A stretch of 64,000 bases of DNA, taken from the NCBI GenBank assembly GCA_964421565.1, contig CAYQXJ010000013.1:1-64000 (forward strand), given 5' to 3'. The stretch comes from CAYQXJ01 sp964421565. Lineage in GTDB: Bacteria > Planctomycetota > Brocadiia > SM23-32. A program made the position numbers and the translations under genes. The number at the start of each line of letters is the position of its first letter. Within the stretch, counting starts at the first letter, position 1. The notes beneath the pieces are model-generated. The model saw only the letters and a program-made list of their open reading frames with translations, searched no databases and was not told where the DNA came from. Below are positions 16,501-23,792 of the stretch, piece by piece.

Positions 16501-18268
16501 CGTCGCGTATGTCCTCTTCGATGGTCTTGCGCGTCGTTATGTCACGCGCCATTCCGACCATAGCCAGAGGGTTGCCTTCTGCATCGCGCACGACGCGCCG
16601 GTTTGCGCTGAGCCAGACGTAACGGCCCCTGCGGTGCCGCACTCGGAACTCGAGTGTCGGTTCCTCCCAGCCTTTCCACTCTGGGGCCAGCAGGCGGTTC
16701 GTCGCCCGGCTGAAGTTCTCCCTGTCGTCGGGGTGTACAAGCTCCAGCAGTGACTCGCGGGGAAGGCCGACCAGTTCCTTCGGCCTGTAACCCAGCACGT
16801 CATCGACTGAAGGGCTCAAGAAATCAAACGTGCGGAGCCGGGCGTCCATCTTGAAGGCGATGTCAGGCACACCTTCCAGTAAGCCCCGTAGGCGTTCCTC
16901 GCTTAGCTTGAGCGCGGCCTGTGTGCGCTGCTGGGCCAACCCCATGGCGAGGCCATCGGCCATTATCTCGATGAACCTCAGATCGCCCGCGTCCACCCAG
17001 TTCGGTCGCCGATCGTGCAGGTGTATGAGGCCGAGCGCCTGGCCTCGCGCCCTCAAGGGGATCAGCGCCAGGGTGCGCCACGGCAGGTGCTGCCAGTGAG
17101 GACAGATGTGCGCGGCGGAGGGAGCGTCCCCTTGCTCAGGGTTCAGGGACTGCACGTCCCTGACCAAAACGCTGCCGCGCGGCGTCTGGCCGGCCGCGTC
17201 CGGCCAACACCCTCCTTCTGCCAGTTGACTGCATAGCGCGTCTGCACCGATCTCGGCCCCTGCAGGGCAGCTCTGCTCGCCGGTGCTTACTACTTCGGCG
17301 ATGCCCTCTGCAGCAACGAGGGGATAGCGCCCGTTACTCTCCAGACGGATGCCGACTGCGGCACAGCCCGTGTATTCCCTCAGTATGCGCACCACATCAG
17401 CCGCCAGATCCTTTGTATCTCGGGCGGAATTGATCGCCTGGTACATGCGCAAGGCGGTTTCTTCACGCCGGCCAATGCGGCACTCGGCGGTGACGTCGCG
17501 GATGGCGGCGACCAGCCCGCGCGAGCGACCGTCCTGCTGCGGTAAGGGTGTATGGCAGACTCTCACACAGTGCGTGTGTGGATGCTCGGACTCATAGTGA
17601 AGCTCGAACTCCACGGGCTCGTGAGTCTGCAGACAGCGGTCCACGTACGGCTTGACCCGCGAGAAGAACTCCTCGCCCAGGACCTCGGGGGCAGGGTGGC
17701 CGATGACTTCATCGCGGCTCAAATCATGCTTTTGCAGGAAGGCGCGGTTCGCGAGCACATAGCAGTAATGCTCGTCGATCGCCGCCAGCATATCCCCTGC
17801 AGACTCGAAGGCACGCTCATACTCCTGGAGCTTTGACTGCTGCTGCTTGCGCTCGGTGATGTCGCGCCCCATCCCGAGCAGCAGGGGCTCGCCGGAGGCG
17901 GTCTCGACAAGTTGTGCCGGACCCGCGATCCAGACGTACGAGCCGTCCTTGCGCCGCAGTCGCATCTCTCTCTCGCCGTAGCCCTGCTGCATGCACTGCT
18001 TGGCGACTGCACGCAGCTCCTCGACCTCGTCGGGGTGTGCCAGGTCATACAGCGTCTTGCCGCGTATGTCGTCCTCTGTGTAACCGAGCAACTTCAGCGC
18101 TGCTGGATTGGCCTTCCGGATGCGCATGTCCGGCAAGGAGTAGAGCGCCATTGTTATTGGCGCGTGCTGCCAGACGCATTGATGGTCGCAGAGCTCCTGC
18201 ACGTCATCCGCCGGGGGCGCTGTAGGCTGCGCCGATGACTGCTGCCTGCTGGTATTGCGCTCTGCCAT
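13553..18268 (-). CDS. Giant multi-PAS/GAF sensor histidine kinase (HisKA_3, NarX-like)
   Basis: About 1,571 residues from ATG 18268 (SD GGGGA; an in-frame GTG lies at 18289). I count roughly nine PAS domains and one GAF. The order is PAS1 ~35-145, PAS2 ~155-270, GAF ~275-450, PAS3-5 ~460-830, PAS6-8 ~840-1210 and PAS9 ~1220-1335. A HisKA_3 dimerisation helix follows, with phospho-His in EKERQRIASDLHDGIGQTL. The HATPase has NVIKHADA, DDGVGFEP and GSFGLFNIRERL. No transmembrane segment is seen, so it is cytosolic. Residues ~456-828 and ~838-1208 are recognisable tandem copies of a three-PAS module. It is coupled by a 4-nt overlap to the NarL-type regulator. Bound cofactors and signals are unknown. 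Confidence 0.92.
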   Translation of the reverse strand: MAERNTSRQQSSAQPTAPPADDVQELCDHQCVWQHAPITMALYSLPDMRIRKANPAALKLLGYTEDDIRGKTLYDLAHPDEVEELRAVAKQCMQQGYGEREMRLRRKDGSYVWIAGPAQLVETASGEPLLLGMGRDITERKQQQSKLQEYERAFESAGDMLAAIDEHYCYVLANRAFLQKHDLSRDEVIGHPAPEVLGEEFFSRVKPYVDRCLQTHEPVEFELHYESEHPHTHCVRVCHTPLPQQDGRSRGLVAAIRDVTAECRIGRREETALRMYQAINSARDTKDLAADVVRILREYTGCAAVGIRLESNGRYPLVAAEGIAEVVSTGEQSCPAGAEIGADALCSQLAEGGCWPDAAGQTPRGSVLVRDVQSLNPEQGDAPSAAHICPHWQHLPWRTLALIPLRARGQALGLIHLHDRRPNWVDAGDLRFIEIMADGLAMGLAQQRTQAALKLSEERLRGLLEGVPDIAFKMDARLRTFDFLSPSVDDVLGYRPKELVGLPRESLLELVHPDDRENFSRATNRLLAPEWKGWEEPTLEFRVRHRRGRYVWLSANRRVVRDAEGNPLAMVGMARDITTRKTIEEDIRDAELESAAAAAGSFEGYSIKDTNLRFTYCDEKVAERIGVPPEETIGKTDADFYGDQVGVTWLEKDRDVLRNGKPDIRIYRSVYGERGRSSWEVTKLPLYAPDGEVTGLLTCHRNVAALDRALALVSQWVAVARSSLDAMLSITRDGRVRTWNPGAEHILGYSASEAARLTWADLCAEPREAQMQQAFRKAIGGQVVQNFAGLFKRKDGGLMEGEATLSPILTPAGETAAVSVVMRDVTQQRETQRALQASERRLRTVLETLPGVAYKIDLNTQLLDYVSPRVQRILGYTREELAATRWPQLLRLVAEEDRKRLKSLTEYLLEFRDEQRPEPPIRLRVRHKDGHHVWVSTQRSVLRAEDGHPIAIVGVVNDITERRKIEAQLRESGVDLTGTGTALELRCSLKDADLRFMWVDDQVAEVLGAPPEEVIGKTDFDFYPPELAERFAQRDRQAVQTGEPQVVYEPTLYGNQDERAWQIVSLPLRGADGQVSALLVVQRDTAAQSMADAVLAHWGAVVRSSSDAIMGVSCEGKLLCCNPAFESMYGYVPEEQDGLTLFDLVGPESLADVEQVMKEAANGLTTGSLETVHHTKEGTPIHVDLAVAPIVAPAGGVQALSVIAHDVTAYRQAEAALRRSESRYRVLIENAGEPIFVFDEDGVCRLLNTVAAEYIGGRPEDFIGATVWDFFPAHIAEYQMEGIRRALHEHELVVKETPWVVEDEQRFFRTHLCRTIPSTDGKAQVQLIAHDVTDRKRAEGELLDYRDRLRDLASRLSRVEEKERQRIASDLHDGIGQTLTLAVMKLGVLVDSTRDGAERARLQEVLQLVNQSLDAARTLTFELSPPVLHDLGLGPALEWLAENMQRRHGLKVGFYEDSEARPLDEDARATLFKASREMLFNVIKHADASRVRVSLTREDGSVRVDIEDDGVGFEPEVLSTAWRDTGSFGLFNIRERLTQLGGRLEVKSQTGKGSLLTMFAPLADETQEQLK

Positions 18269-18414
18269 GCGTTCCCCGCCCGAAGCCACCCGTTCAGGCT
18301 ATCTTCCATGAAGATGCTAACATCCGACGGCCTAATGTCAAGGCTGTCGAGGCATGAGGGACGAGTCGCCCGCCATGCCCGCTGCTGCCCAGGATCGGGG
18401 GCCGTACATGAAAG

Positions 18415-18489
18415 TGGAGCGGGTGAAGGGATTCGAACCCTCGACAACCAGCATGGCAAGCTGGCGCTCTTCCACTGAGCTACACCCGC
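18415..18489 (-). tRNA. tRNA-Gly(GCC)
   Basis: On the minus strand, acceptor arms 18483-18489 and 18419-18425 pair perfectly (GCGGGUG/CACCCGC). The anticodon arm CCAGC-TTGCCAT-GCTGG gives anticodon GCC. The T arm has GGTTCGAATCC, and CCA is encoded at 18415-18417. It lies 26 nt downstream of tRNA-Leu and is probably co-transcribed with it. Confidence 0.95.
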
Positions 18490-18515
18490 TCCGATACGGC
18501 GGCGAGTCCGCAACT

Positions 18516-18605
18516 TGGTGCGAAGGGGGGGAGTCGAACCCCCAATCCGCCCGAAGGCGAACCAGATCCTAAGTCTGGCGCGTCTGCCAATTCCGCCACC
18601 TTCGC
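18516..18605 (-). tRNA. tRNA-Leu(UAG)
   Basis: On the minus strand, acceptor GCGAAGG (18599-18605) pairs with CCTTCGC (18520-18526). The anticodon arm CCAGA-CTTAGGA-TCTGG reads UAG. A long variable arm (TTCGCC-TTC-GGGCGG) marks it as class II, and the T loop is GTTCGACTC. CCA is encoded at 18516-18518. Confidence 0.95.
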
Positions 18606-18616
18606 GCCGAACGCGT

Positions 18617-18645
18617 ATGATAGCCCAACTCACCGCCCGGTGCAA
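18617..18645 (-). promoter_or_regulatory. Promoter of the tRNA-Leu/tRNA-Gly unit
   Basis: On the minus strand, TTGCAC (18640-18645), a 17-nt spacer and TATCAT (18617-18622) sit just upstream of the tRNA-Leu 5' end at 18605. Confidence 0.6.
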
Positions 18646-18677
18646 GCGCTACGATGCTGCAGCGATGCGCGAGATTC

Positions 18678-18706
18678 TTGACAGGAGAGGCTGTTTGCTA
18701 CATAAT
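18678..18706 (+). promoter_or_regulatory. Strong sigma-70 promoter TTGACA-17-CATAAT
   Basis: TTGACA at 18678-18683 and CATAAT at 18701-18706 with an ideal 17-nt spacer. The predicted start is near 18713, exactly where the candidate structured RNA begins and ~600 nt before rny. Confidence 0.7.
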
Positions 18707-18710
18707 AGGC

Positions 18711-18880
18711 CACGGACTGAGGGATGGCGCCGGGCCGGGCTGCGGCGTTTTCATGTAATCCGCTGTGAGGAGCGTTCCCCAGTGTCCGCCGCCCGGCGAT
18801 AGCGTCGATATCCCGTCGTCCATTGCTGCATGGCGGAACGTTCCGATATGGCGGACAAATAGAGCAGCCTCAGTCGGTGC
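18711..18880 (+). ncRNA. Candidate structured small RNA (6S-like shape)
   Basis: Starting at the predicted transcription start, bases 18711-18722 pair with 18868-18879 over 12 positions with a single mismatch (CACGGACTGAGG against CCTCAGTCGGTG). This closes a ~170-nt element. Inside it, GTCCGCC (18784-18790) pairs perfectly with GGCGGAC (18850-18856). A long closing stem, an internal open region and a distal hairpin under a strong promoter recall 6S RNA. The size also fits, but no sequence consensus was checked and the 5' side of the open region is much longer than the 3' side. It could instead be the 5' leader of rny. Confidence 0.35.
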
Positions 18881-19306
18881 CGGTGAGGACCGGCGGCAGG
18901 TTGCACCCGCGCGGTGCGAATGCGCAACGCGCTATGAGGCGCATAGAAGGACTATGGTTAAAGGACTTCCGCAATTCCGCCGGTGGCCATGGGATAAAGG
19001 CCATATTCTTGCCCGCTACTCCTCTCAGGTTGGGTTTTCCTTGATGGGATAGCCAATGCCTCAACGTCACCAGCCAGGCGCCCGGCGTGGCGTGGCGGCT
19101 TCAGGCGCCGCGCACTGCTTCAGGCTGCTGGTTGTGTGCACGGTCCAGGCAACGCAGCGCCCCTGCGGATAGCTGCGCCCCCCTCATAGCGAGCCGCGTA
19201 ATGTGCCACTGAACGGGTGCACGGGCTTGGCGTTCGCCGGCTCACACTACCTGCCCTCCGCCCGGCCGGACAGGCTGCCGCCCTCAAGGGGCGAAAGGAG
19301 CTACCG
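18881..19306 (+). other. Non-coding stretch upstream of rny
   Basis: About 425 nt with no credible reading frame. It has many small hairpins, including CCGGT/ACCGG at 18880-18893, GTTGC...GCAAC around 18900-18927, CTATG/CATAG at 18932-18946 and TGGCC/GGCCA near 18984-19003. RNase P, tmRNA and SRP signature sequences were looked for and not found. It may be the rny leader. Confidence 0.35.
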
Positions 19307-20857
19307 ATGCCGGGTCTCTACTTTGCATTGGCCGCGTGCGGCGGCCTGCTGGTCGGTTATATAGTTCGCTTCGCGATCGACAAGATGACCGAACGCGGGG
19401 CGCTCCAGACCAAGCAGAGAATCCTCGACGAGGCACGTAGCGAGGCCGAGCAGATACGAAGAGAGCAGGAACTGCAGGCCAAGCAGGAAATCATCCAGCG
19501 CCGAGAGGAGTTCGAGCAAGAGGTCCGCCAGACCAGGAATGAGCTGCGCCAGACCGAACGCCGGCTCGACAAGCGCGAGGACGGCCTCGACGAGAAGGAA
19601 GAACTGTTGGCGAAGAAGGAGCGGTTCCTGGAGACCGGCGAGAAGAACGTGGCCGAGCAACGGCGCGAACTGGCTAACCTGCAAGAGGAGCTGGAGGAGC
19701 TGGAGCGCAAGAAGAGGGAAGAGATGTTCCGGGTCAGTGGCCTCTCCGTCGATGAAGCGAAGCGCATGGTTACCGAGAGCCTCCGGCAGGAGGTCGAGGA
19801 CGAGTGCGTGGAGATGGTCAACCGACAGGTAGCCCGGGCCACGCGCAAAGCGCAGCTCGATGCACGGCGCATTGTGGTCGACGCCATTGAGCGTTGCGCC
19901 GCTGAGACGACCAGTGAGGCGACGGTCAGTACGGTAGAGCTGCCGAGCGACGATTTGAAGGGGCGCATTATCGGCAGGGAAGGGCGCAACATCCGTTGCT
20001 TCGAGAAGGCGATCGGCGTCGACGTCATCGTGGACGACACGCCCGGGGTCGTGGTGCTCAGCAGCTTCGACAGCGTGCGCCGTGAGACGGCGCGGCTCGC
20101 CATGGAAAGGCTGGTCAAGGACGGTCGCATACACCCGGGCCGCATCGAGGAAGCCATTGAGCAGGCATCATCCGACGTCGAGAAAATCATCGTCGAGACG
20201 GGTGAGGAGATATGCTACGACATGGAGCAGAGCAACATACCCGACTCCTTGAAGAAGCTGCTGGGGCGACTGAAGTTCCGCACCAGCTTCGGGCAGAACG
20301 TTCTGGCCCATTCCGCGCAGGTCTGCGACCTGGCGGGCCTGATGGCGGCAGAGCTTGACCTGGATGTCGTCCTGGCTCGGCGCTGCGGGCTGCTGCACGA
20401 CATCGGTAAGGCGCTCGACCATCGGCACGAGGGTTCCCACGCTGCGCTCGGGGCGGAGGAGGCGCGAAGACGCGGGGAGTCCGATCTGGTGGTCAACGCG
20501 ATCGGCGCGCACCATGAGGAGGAGGAGCCCGAGTCCATCTACGCCGGGCTGTTGATCGCTGCAGACACGATCAGCGCAAGTCGCCCAGGCGCACGGCGCG
20601 AAAGCCTGGAGCGTTACGTCAAACGCCTGGAGCGTCTGGAGAACCTGGCCGCCCAGCATGGAGGCGTAGGTCGTGCGTTCGCCATACAGGCCGGCCGCGA
20701 AGTACGTGTGCTGGTGCAGTCCGAGAAGGTGAATGACCAGACGGCGGCACGCCTCTCGCATCAAATCGCGCGCGACATCGAGGACGAACTGCAGTATCCT
20801 GGTGAGATTGTCGTCACCGTGATAAGGGAGACCCGATTCCGGGACACCGCGCATTGA
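19307..20857 (+). CDS. rny: Ribonuclease Y
   Basis: 516 residues from ATG 19307, preceded by AAAGGAG six nt away. An N-terminal membrane anchor (YFALAACGGLLVGYIVRFAI) is followed by a long charged coiled coil (~30-190). A KH RNA-binding domain follows, with GRIIGREGRNIRCFEKAIG. The HD phosphodiesterase domain has LAHSAQVCDL and LLHDIGKALDH. This is the standard RNase Y arrangement and length: a membrane-bound endoribonuclease starting mRNA decay in bacteria without RNase E. The flavodoxin gene follows after 32 nt. Any control through the ~600-nt upstream leader is speculative. Confidence 0.97.
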   Translation: MPGLYFALAACGGLLVGYIVRFAIDKMTERGALQTKQRILDEARSEAEQIRREQELQAKQEIIQRREEFEQEVRQTRNELRQTERRLDKREDGLDEKEELLAKKERFLETGEKNVAEQRRELANLQEELEELERKKREEMFRVSGLSVDEAKRMVTESLRQEVEDECVEMVNRQVARATRKAQLDARRIVVDAIERCAAETTSEATVSTVELPSDDLKGRIIGREGRNIRCFEKAIGVDVIVDDTPGVVVLSSFDSVRRETARLAMERLVKDGRIHPGRIEEAIEQASSDVEKIIVETGEEICYDMEQSNIPDSLKKLLGRLKFRTSFGQNVLAHSAQVCDLAGLMAAELDLDVVLARRCGLLHDIGKALDHRHEGSHAALGAEEARRRGESDLVVNAIGAHHEEEEPESIYAGLLIAADTISASRPGARRESLERYVKRLERLENLAAQHGGVGRAFAIQAGREVRVLVQSEKVNDQTAARLSHQIARDIEDELQYPGEIVVTVIRETRFRDTAH

Positions 20858-20889
20858 GGACGACAGATAGCCTTGGGAGGGTGAGTTCC

Positions 20890-21366
20890 ATGGCCAGAGT
20901 ACTGGTAGTCTACCATTCCGAAACGGGCCACACCGCCGCCCTAGCGGCGTGCGTCGCCGGGGGCGCACGGGATGCGGGCGCCGAAGTGGACCTGCGCGTT
21001 GCCGACGAACTGGACGCAGAGGAGCTGCTCGGCTACGACGGCATCATCGCTGGCTCGCCGACGTACTACGGCTTGATGAGCGCGCCGATCAAGGCGCTAT
21101 TCGATGAGTCGGTGGAGTTCCACGGACGGCTGACAGGGAAGGTCGGCGGGGCATTTACCTCCGCTGCCAACATCGGGGGTGGCAACGAGACCACGATCCT
21201 GAGCATTCTGCAAGCGATGCTCATCCATGGGATGATTGTGCAGGGCACTGCCTCCGGCGACCACTACGGCCCTGTGGCCATCAACGCGCCTGACGAGCGG
21301 GCAGAGGAGCAGGCCAGGGCCCTGGGCCGGCGCGTTGCTGAGCTGACGGCCAGGCTGTTCGGCTGA
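20890..21366 (+). CDS. WrbA-like flavodoxin / NAD(P)H:quinone reductase-type flavoprotein
   Basis: 158 residues from ATG 20890 (SD GGGAGG). Flavodoxin fold: FMN phosphate-binding loop YHSETGHTAALA, second flavin loop GSPTYYGLMSAPIKAL, and third loop FTSAANIGGGNETT, which resembles the WrbA GGxE loop. It is shorter than E. coli WrbA (198), consistent with the compact NAD(P)H-dependent oxidoreductase subgroup. It sits 32 nt after rny and is probably co-transcribed. A role in quinone or oxidative-stress metabolism is a family inference. Confidence 0.8.
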   Translation: MARVLVVYHSETGHTAALAACVAGGARDAGAEVDLRVADELDAEELLGYDGIIAGSPTYYGLMSAPIKALFDESVEFHGRLTGKVGGAFTSAANIGGGNETTILSILQAMLIHGMIVQGTASGDHYGPVAINAPDERAEEQARALGRRVAELTARLFG

Positions 21367-21382
21367 GCGGAAGCGGGCGTCT

Positions 21383-22051
21383 TCAGAGCCGCACTTCCTT
21401 TGCCCGGCGGATGAAATCCGTTAGGAGCTTTCGCTCCTTCCTGCCGGGCTCAATCTCCACCCCGCTGGCCACGTCCACGCAGAAGGGACGCACGGCACAC
21501 ACGGCATCGGCGACGTTGTCCGGGTTCAGGCCCCCGGCCAGTATCACCTTCTGGCGGCTGGCGGCGCGGCGCGCCAGTTCCCAATCGCACGTCTGACCCG
21601 TCCCGCCCGGCGAGTCTGCACTGAAGGTGTCCAGCAGATAGGCGCAGACGGGATAGCGCTCCAACTCCTTCAGATCTTCCTCGCCGCGTATGCGTACGGC
21701 CTTTATGGTGCGTAGACCCTCCAGACGTCGCACCTTGCGGGGGCCCTCGTGGCCGTGAAGCTGCGCGTAATCGAGCCCCACGTACTCCATCACGTCACGT
21801 ACCGTCTGAACGGGTTCGTCGACGAAGATGCCGACCGAGGCCACGAAGGGAGGCAGCGACATCCGTATGGGCAGGGCCTTCTCGGGAGTGACGTAACGCG
21901 GGCTCGGTTTGAAGAAGTTGAATCCCAGCGCGTCGGCGCCCGCTGCGGCGGCCATCAGCGCGTCTGTCGCGCTCGTGATCCCGCATACCTTTACCTTTAC
22001 CATCATAGTATCCAGAGTGTAACAGAAGCGCTGCGAACGCGCCAGAATCAT
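21383..22051 (-). CDS. trpF: Phosphoribosylanthranilate isomerase
   Basis: TIM-barrel enzyme of tryptophan synthesis, isomerising N-(5-phosphoribosyl)anthranilate to CdRP. The catalytic Cys lies in KVKVCGITS near the N-terminus. GADALGFNFFKPSPRYV, QLHGHE, LLDTFSADSPGGTGQTCDW (catalytic Asp and phosphate loop), LAGGLNPDNV and VDVASGVE follow in the canonical order. ATG 22051 has a strong SD (GAGGAAGG, 7 nt away) but adds ~15 residues before the family's usual start; homology begins at ATG 22006/22003, which lacks an SD. No other trp gene is in the window, so it is a dispersed pathway gene, divergent from eno. Confidence 0.95.
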   Translation of the reverse strand: MILARSQRFCYTLDTMMVKVKVCGITSATDALMAAAAGADALGFNFFKPSPRYVTPEKALPIRMSLPPFVASVGIFVDEPVQTVRDVMEYVGLDYAQLHGHEGPRKVRRLEGLRTIKAVRIRGEEDLKELERYPVCAYLLDTFSADSPGGTGQTCDWELARRAASRQKVILAGGLNPDNVADAVCAVRPFCVDVASGVEIEPGRKERKLLTDFIRRAKEVRL

Positions 22052-22120
22052 GCCGCGGCCTTCCTCGGCGTTTGACATCGGCGCGCCTGTGCATTAGTTT
22101 TTCTGCTCCGCAGTTGTGCC

Positions 22121-22164
22121 GGGCCACGCGTCAGTAGCGGGGCCACGCGGTGCCGCTCGGCACC
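22121..22164 (+). repeat. Tandem repeat and hairpin upstream of eno
   Basis: GGGCCACGCG occurs at 22121-22130 and again at 22140-22149 (19-bp period). It runs into a palindrome, GGTGCC-GCTC-GGCACC, at 22149-22164. It lies ~57 nt before the eno start. An operator or 5'-UTR structure is possible. Confidence 0.35.
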
Positions 22165-22220
22165 ACTCTCAATGGAAGGCGCTTCCTCCTTTACTCGGAC
22201 CACAGCGACGGGAGAAGACC

Positions 22221-23537
22221 ATGACGGAGATCATTGACGTGAAGGCACGGGAGATACTCGACTCACGAGGCAACCCCACAGTGGAGGTGGATGTCGAGCT
22301 GGCCAGCGGCACAGTGGGGCGGGCGGCAGTGCCCAGCGGGGCATCTACGGGGGCTCACGAGGCAGTCGAGCTGCGGGATGGGGACCCCGCTCGATACGGC
22401 GGCAAGGGAGTGCGGCAAGCCGTCGCCAACGTCAATGAGGTGATCGGTCCGGAGTTGCTCGGGTTCGACGCACTCGAACAGCGCGCCCTTGATCAACTGA
22501 TGATCGAGATGGATGGCACGCCGAACAAGGGCAAGCTCGGCGCGAACGCCATACTTGGCGTGTCGCTGGCAGTAGCGAAGGCCGCCGCAGCGGCCCTCGA
22601 CATTCCGCTCTACCGCTACATTGGTGGAACTAACGCGCGCTGGCTGCCCGTCCCAATGATGAACATTCTGAATGGCGGTAAGCACGCCGACAACAATGTC
22701 GATTTGCAGGAGTTTATGATCATGCCCATCGGCGCCGGCAGCTTCGCCGAGGGGCTGCGCATGGGTGCCGAGGTCTTCCATGCGCTGAAGAAAGTGCTGA
22801 GTGAGGCCGGCAAGAGCACCGCCGTCGGTGACGAAGGTGGCTTCGCGCCCGACCTGGGTTCGAACGTGGAAGCCCTGCAACTGATCATGGAGGCCATACA
22901 GGCGGCAGGTTACATATCGGGCGAAGATGTCTGCATCGCCCTCGATCCAGCCAGCAGTGAGTTCTTCGGCCAGGACGCGAAGGGCGAGGGCATCGAAGCC
23001 GAGGGAAAGTACGTGCTCGCCGCCGAAGACGAGGGACAGCGGGTGAAGAGCTCCGCCGATATGGTGGCGTTCTACGCCGACCTGTGCGAGGAGTTTCCGA
23101 TCATCTCCATTGAGGACGGCCTGGCCGAGGACGACTGGGACGGATGGAGGCAGCTCACCAAGGAGCTGGGTGGCAAGATCCAGCTCGTCGGCGACGACCT
23201 GTTCGTGACAAGCGTGGAGCGCCTGCAGCGCGGCATCGACAACGACATCGCGAACTCCATCCTCGTTAAGGTCAACCAGATCGGCACACTCAGCGAGTCC
23301 CTGGACGCCATCGAACTCGCGCACAAGGCCGGCTATACTGCCGTGGTCAGCCATCGCAGCGGCGAGACGGAGGATTCCACTATCGCGGACATCGTGGTCG
23401 GTGCCAACACGGGCCAGATCAAGACCGGCTCCGCGTGCCGAAGCGACCGCATCGCCAAGTATAACCAGCTTCTGCGCATCGAGGAGCAGCTCGCGCCGAT
23501 GGCTCGCTACGGCGGAGAGCTGATGCAGAACGCATAG
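22221..23537 (+). CDS. eno: Enolase (phosphopyruvate hydratase)
   Basis: 438 residues from ATG 22221 (SD GGGAGA). Glycolytic enzyme converting 2-phosphoglycerate to phosphoenolpyruvate. Diagnostic motifs in order: VKAREILDSRGNPTVEVDV, VPSGASTGAHEA (substrate loop), NGGKHADNN, VGDEGGFAPDL, catalytic and Mg ligands in SIEDGLAEDDWDG and LVGDDLFVT, then the Lys of ILVKVNQIGT. The signature SHRSGETED and KTGSACRSDR close the active site. Length and motifs are standard. Divergent from trpF with a 170-nt gap. Confidence 0.98.
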   Translation: MTEIIDVKAREILDSRGNPTVEVDVELASGTVGRAAVPSGASTGAHEAVELRDGDPARYGGKGVRQAVANVNEVIGPELLGFDALEQRALDQLMIEMDGTPNKGKLGANAILGVSLAVAKAAAAALDIPLYRYIGGTNARWLPVPMMNILNGGKHADNNVDLQEFMIMPIGAGSFAEGLRMGAEVFHALKKVLSEAGKSTAVGDEGGFAPDLGSNVEALQLIMEAIQAAGYISGEDVCIALDPASSEFFGQDAKGEGIEAEGKYVLAAEDEGQRVKSSADMVAFYADLCEEFPIISIEDGLAEDDWDGWRQLTKELGGKIQLVGDDLFVTSVERLQRGIDNDIANSILVKVNQIGTLSESLDAIELAHKAGYTAVVSHRSGETEDSTIADIVVGANTGQIKTGSACRSDRIAKYNQLLRIEEQLAPMARYGGELMQNA

Positions 23538-23616
23538 CGCAGGGGGGGCAGGCTGGGCGTTGTGCCGGCTGCCGGGGGTTTGACCAACAAACGCCTGACT
23601 GCCCCGAGTTTTGGGG

Positions 23617-23646
23617 TTGCGTCGGCCTGGCTCTCTATGCTATACT
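23617..23646 (+). promoter_or_regulatory. Promoter upstream of the EF-G gene
   Basis: TTGCGT at 23617-23622, an 18-nt spacer and TATACT at 23641-23646, with an extended -10 TGC at 23638-23640. It lies ~145 nt before the EF-G start. Confidence 0.5.
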
Positions 23647-23792
23647 GATAGTTGGATAGGGGGTACTCTTTGCGGCTCTCGCCGTCCGGCGATGGGTACG
23701 TTTCCATGATCATTTTTCGCGTGTGCGCGCGGGTGTGATCGAAGTGCGCGCACTAACTGAGCCGGTTGGCTCTACTTTCGACAACGAATGAG

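Noticed and set aside
18711..19306. RNase P RNA, tmRNA or SRP RNA between the tRNAs and rny
   Set aside because: No GAGGAAAGTCC core of RNase P, no tRNA-like TTCGA arm of tmRNA and no CCGGAAGG-AGCAG of SRP RNA was found.
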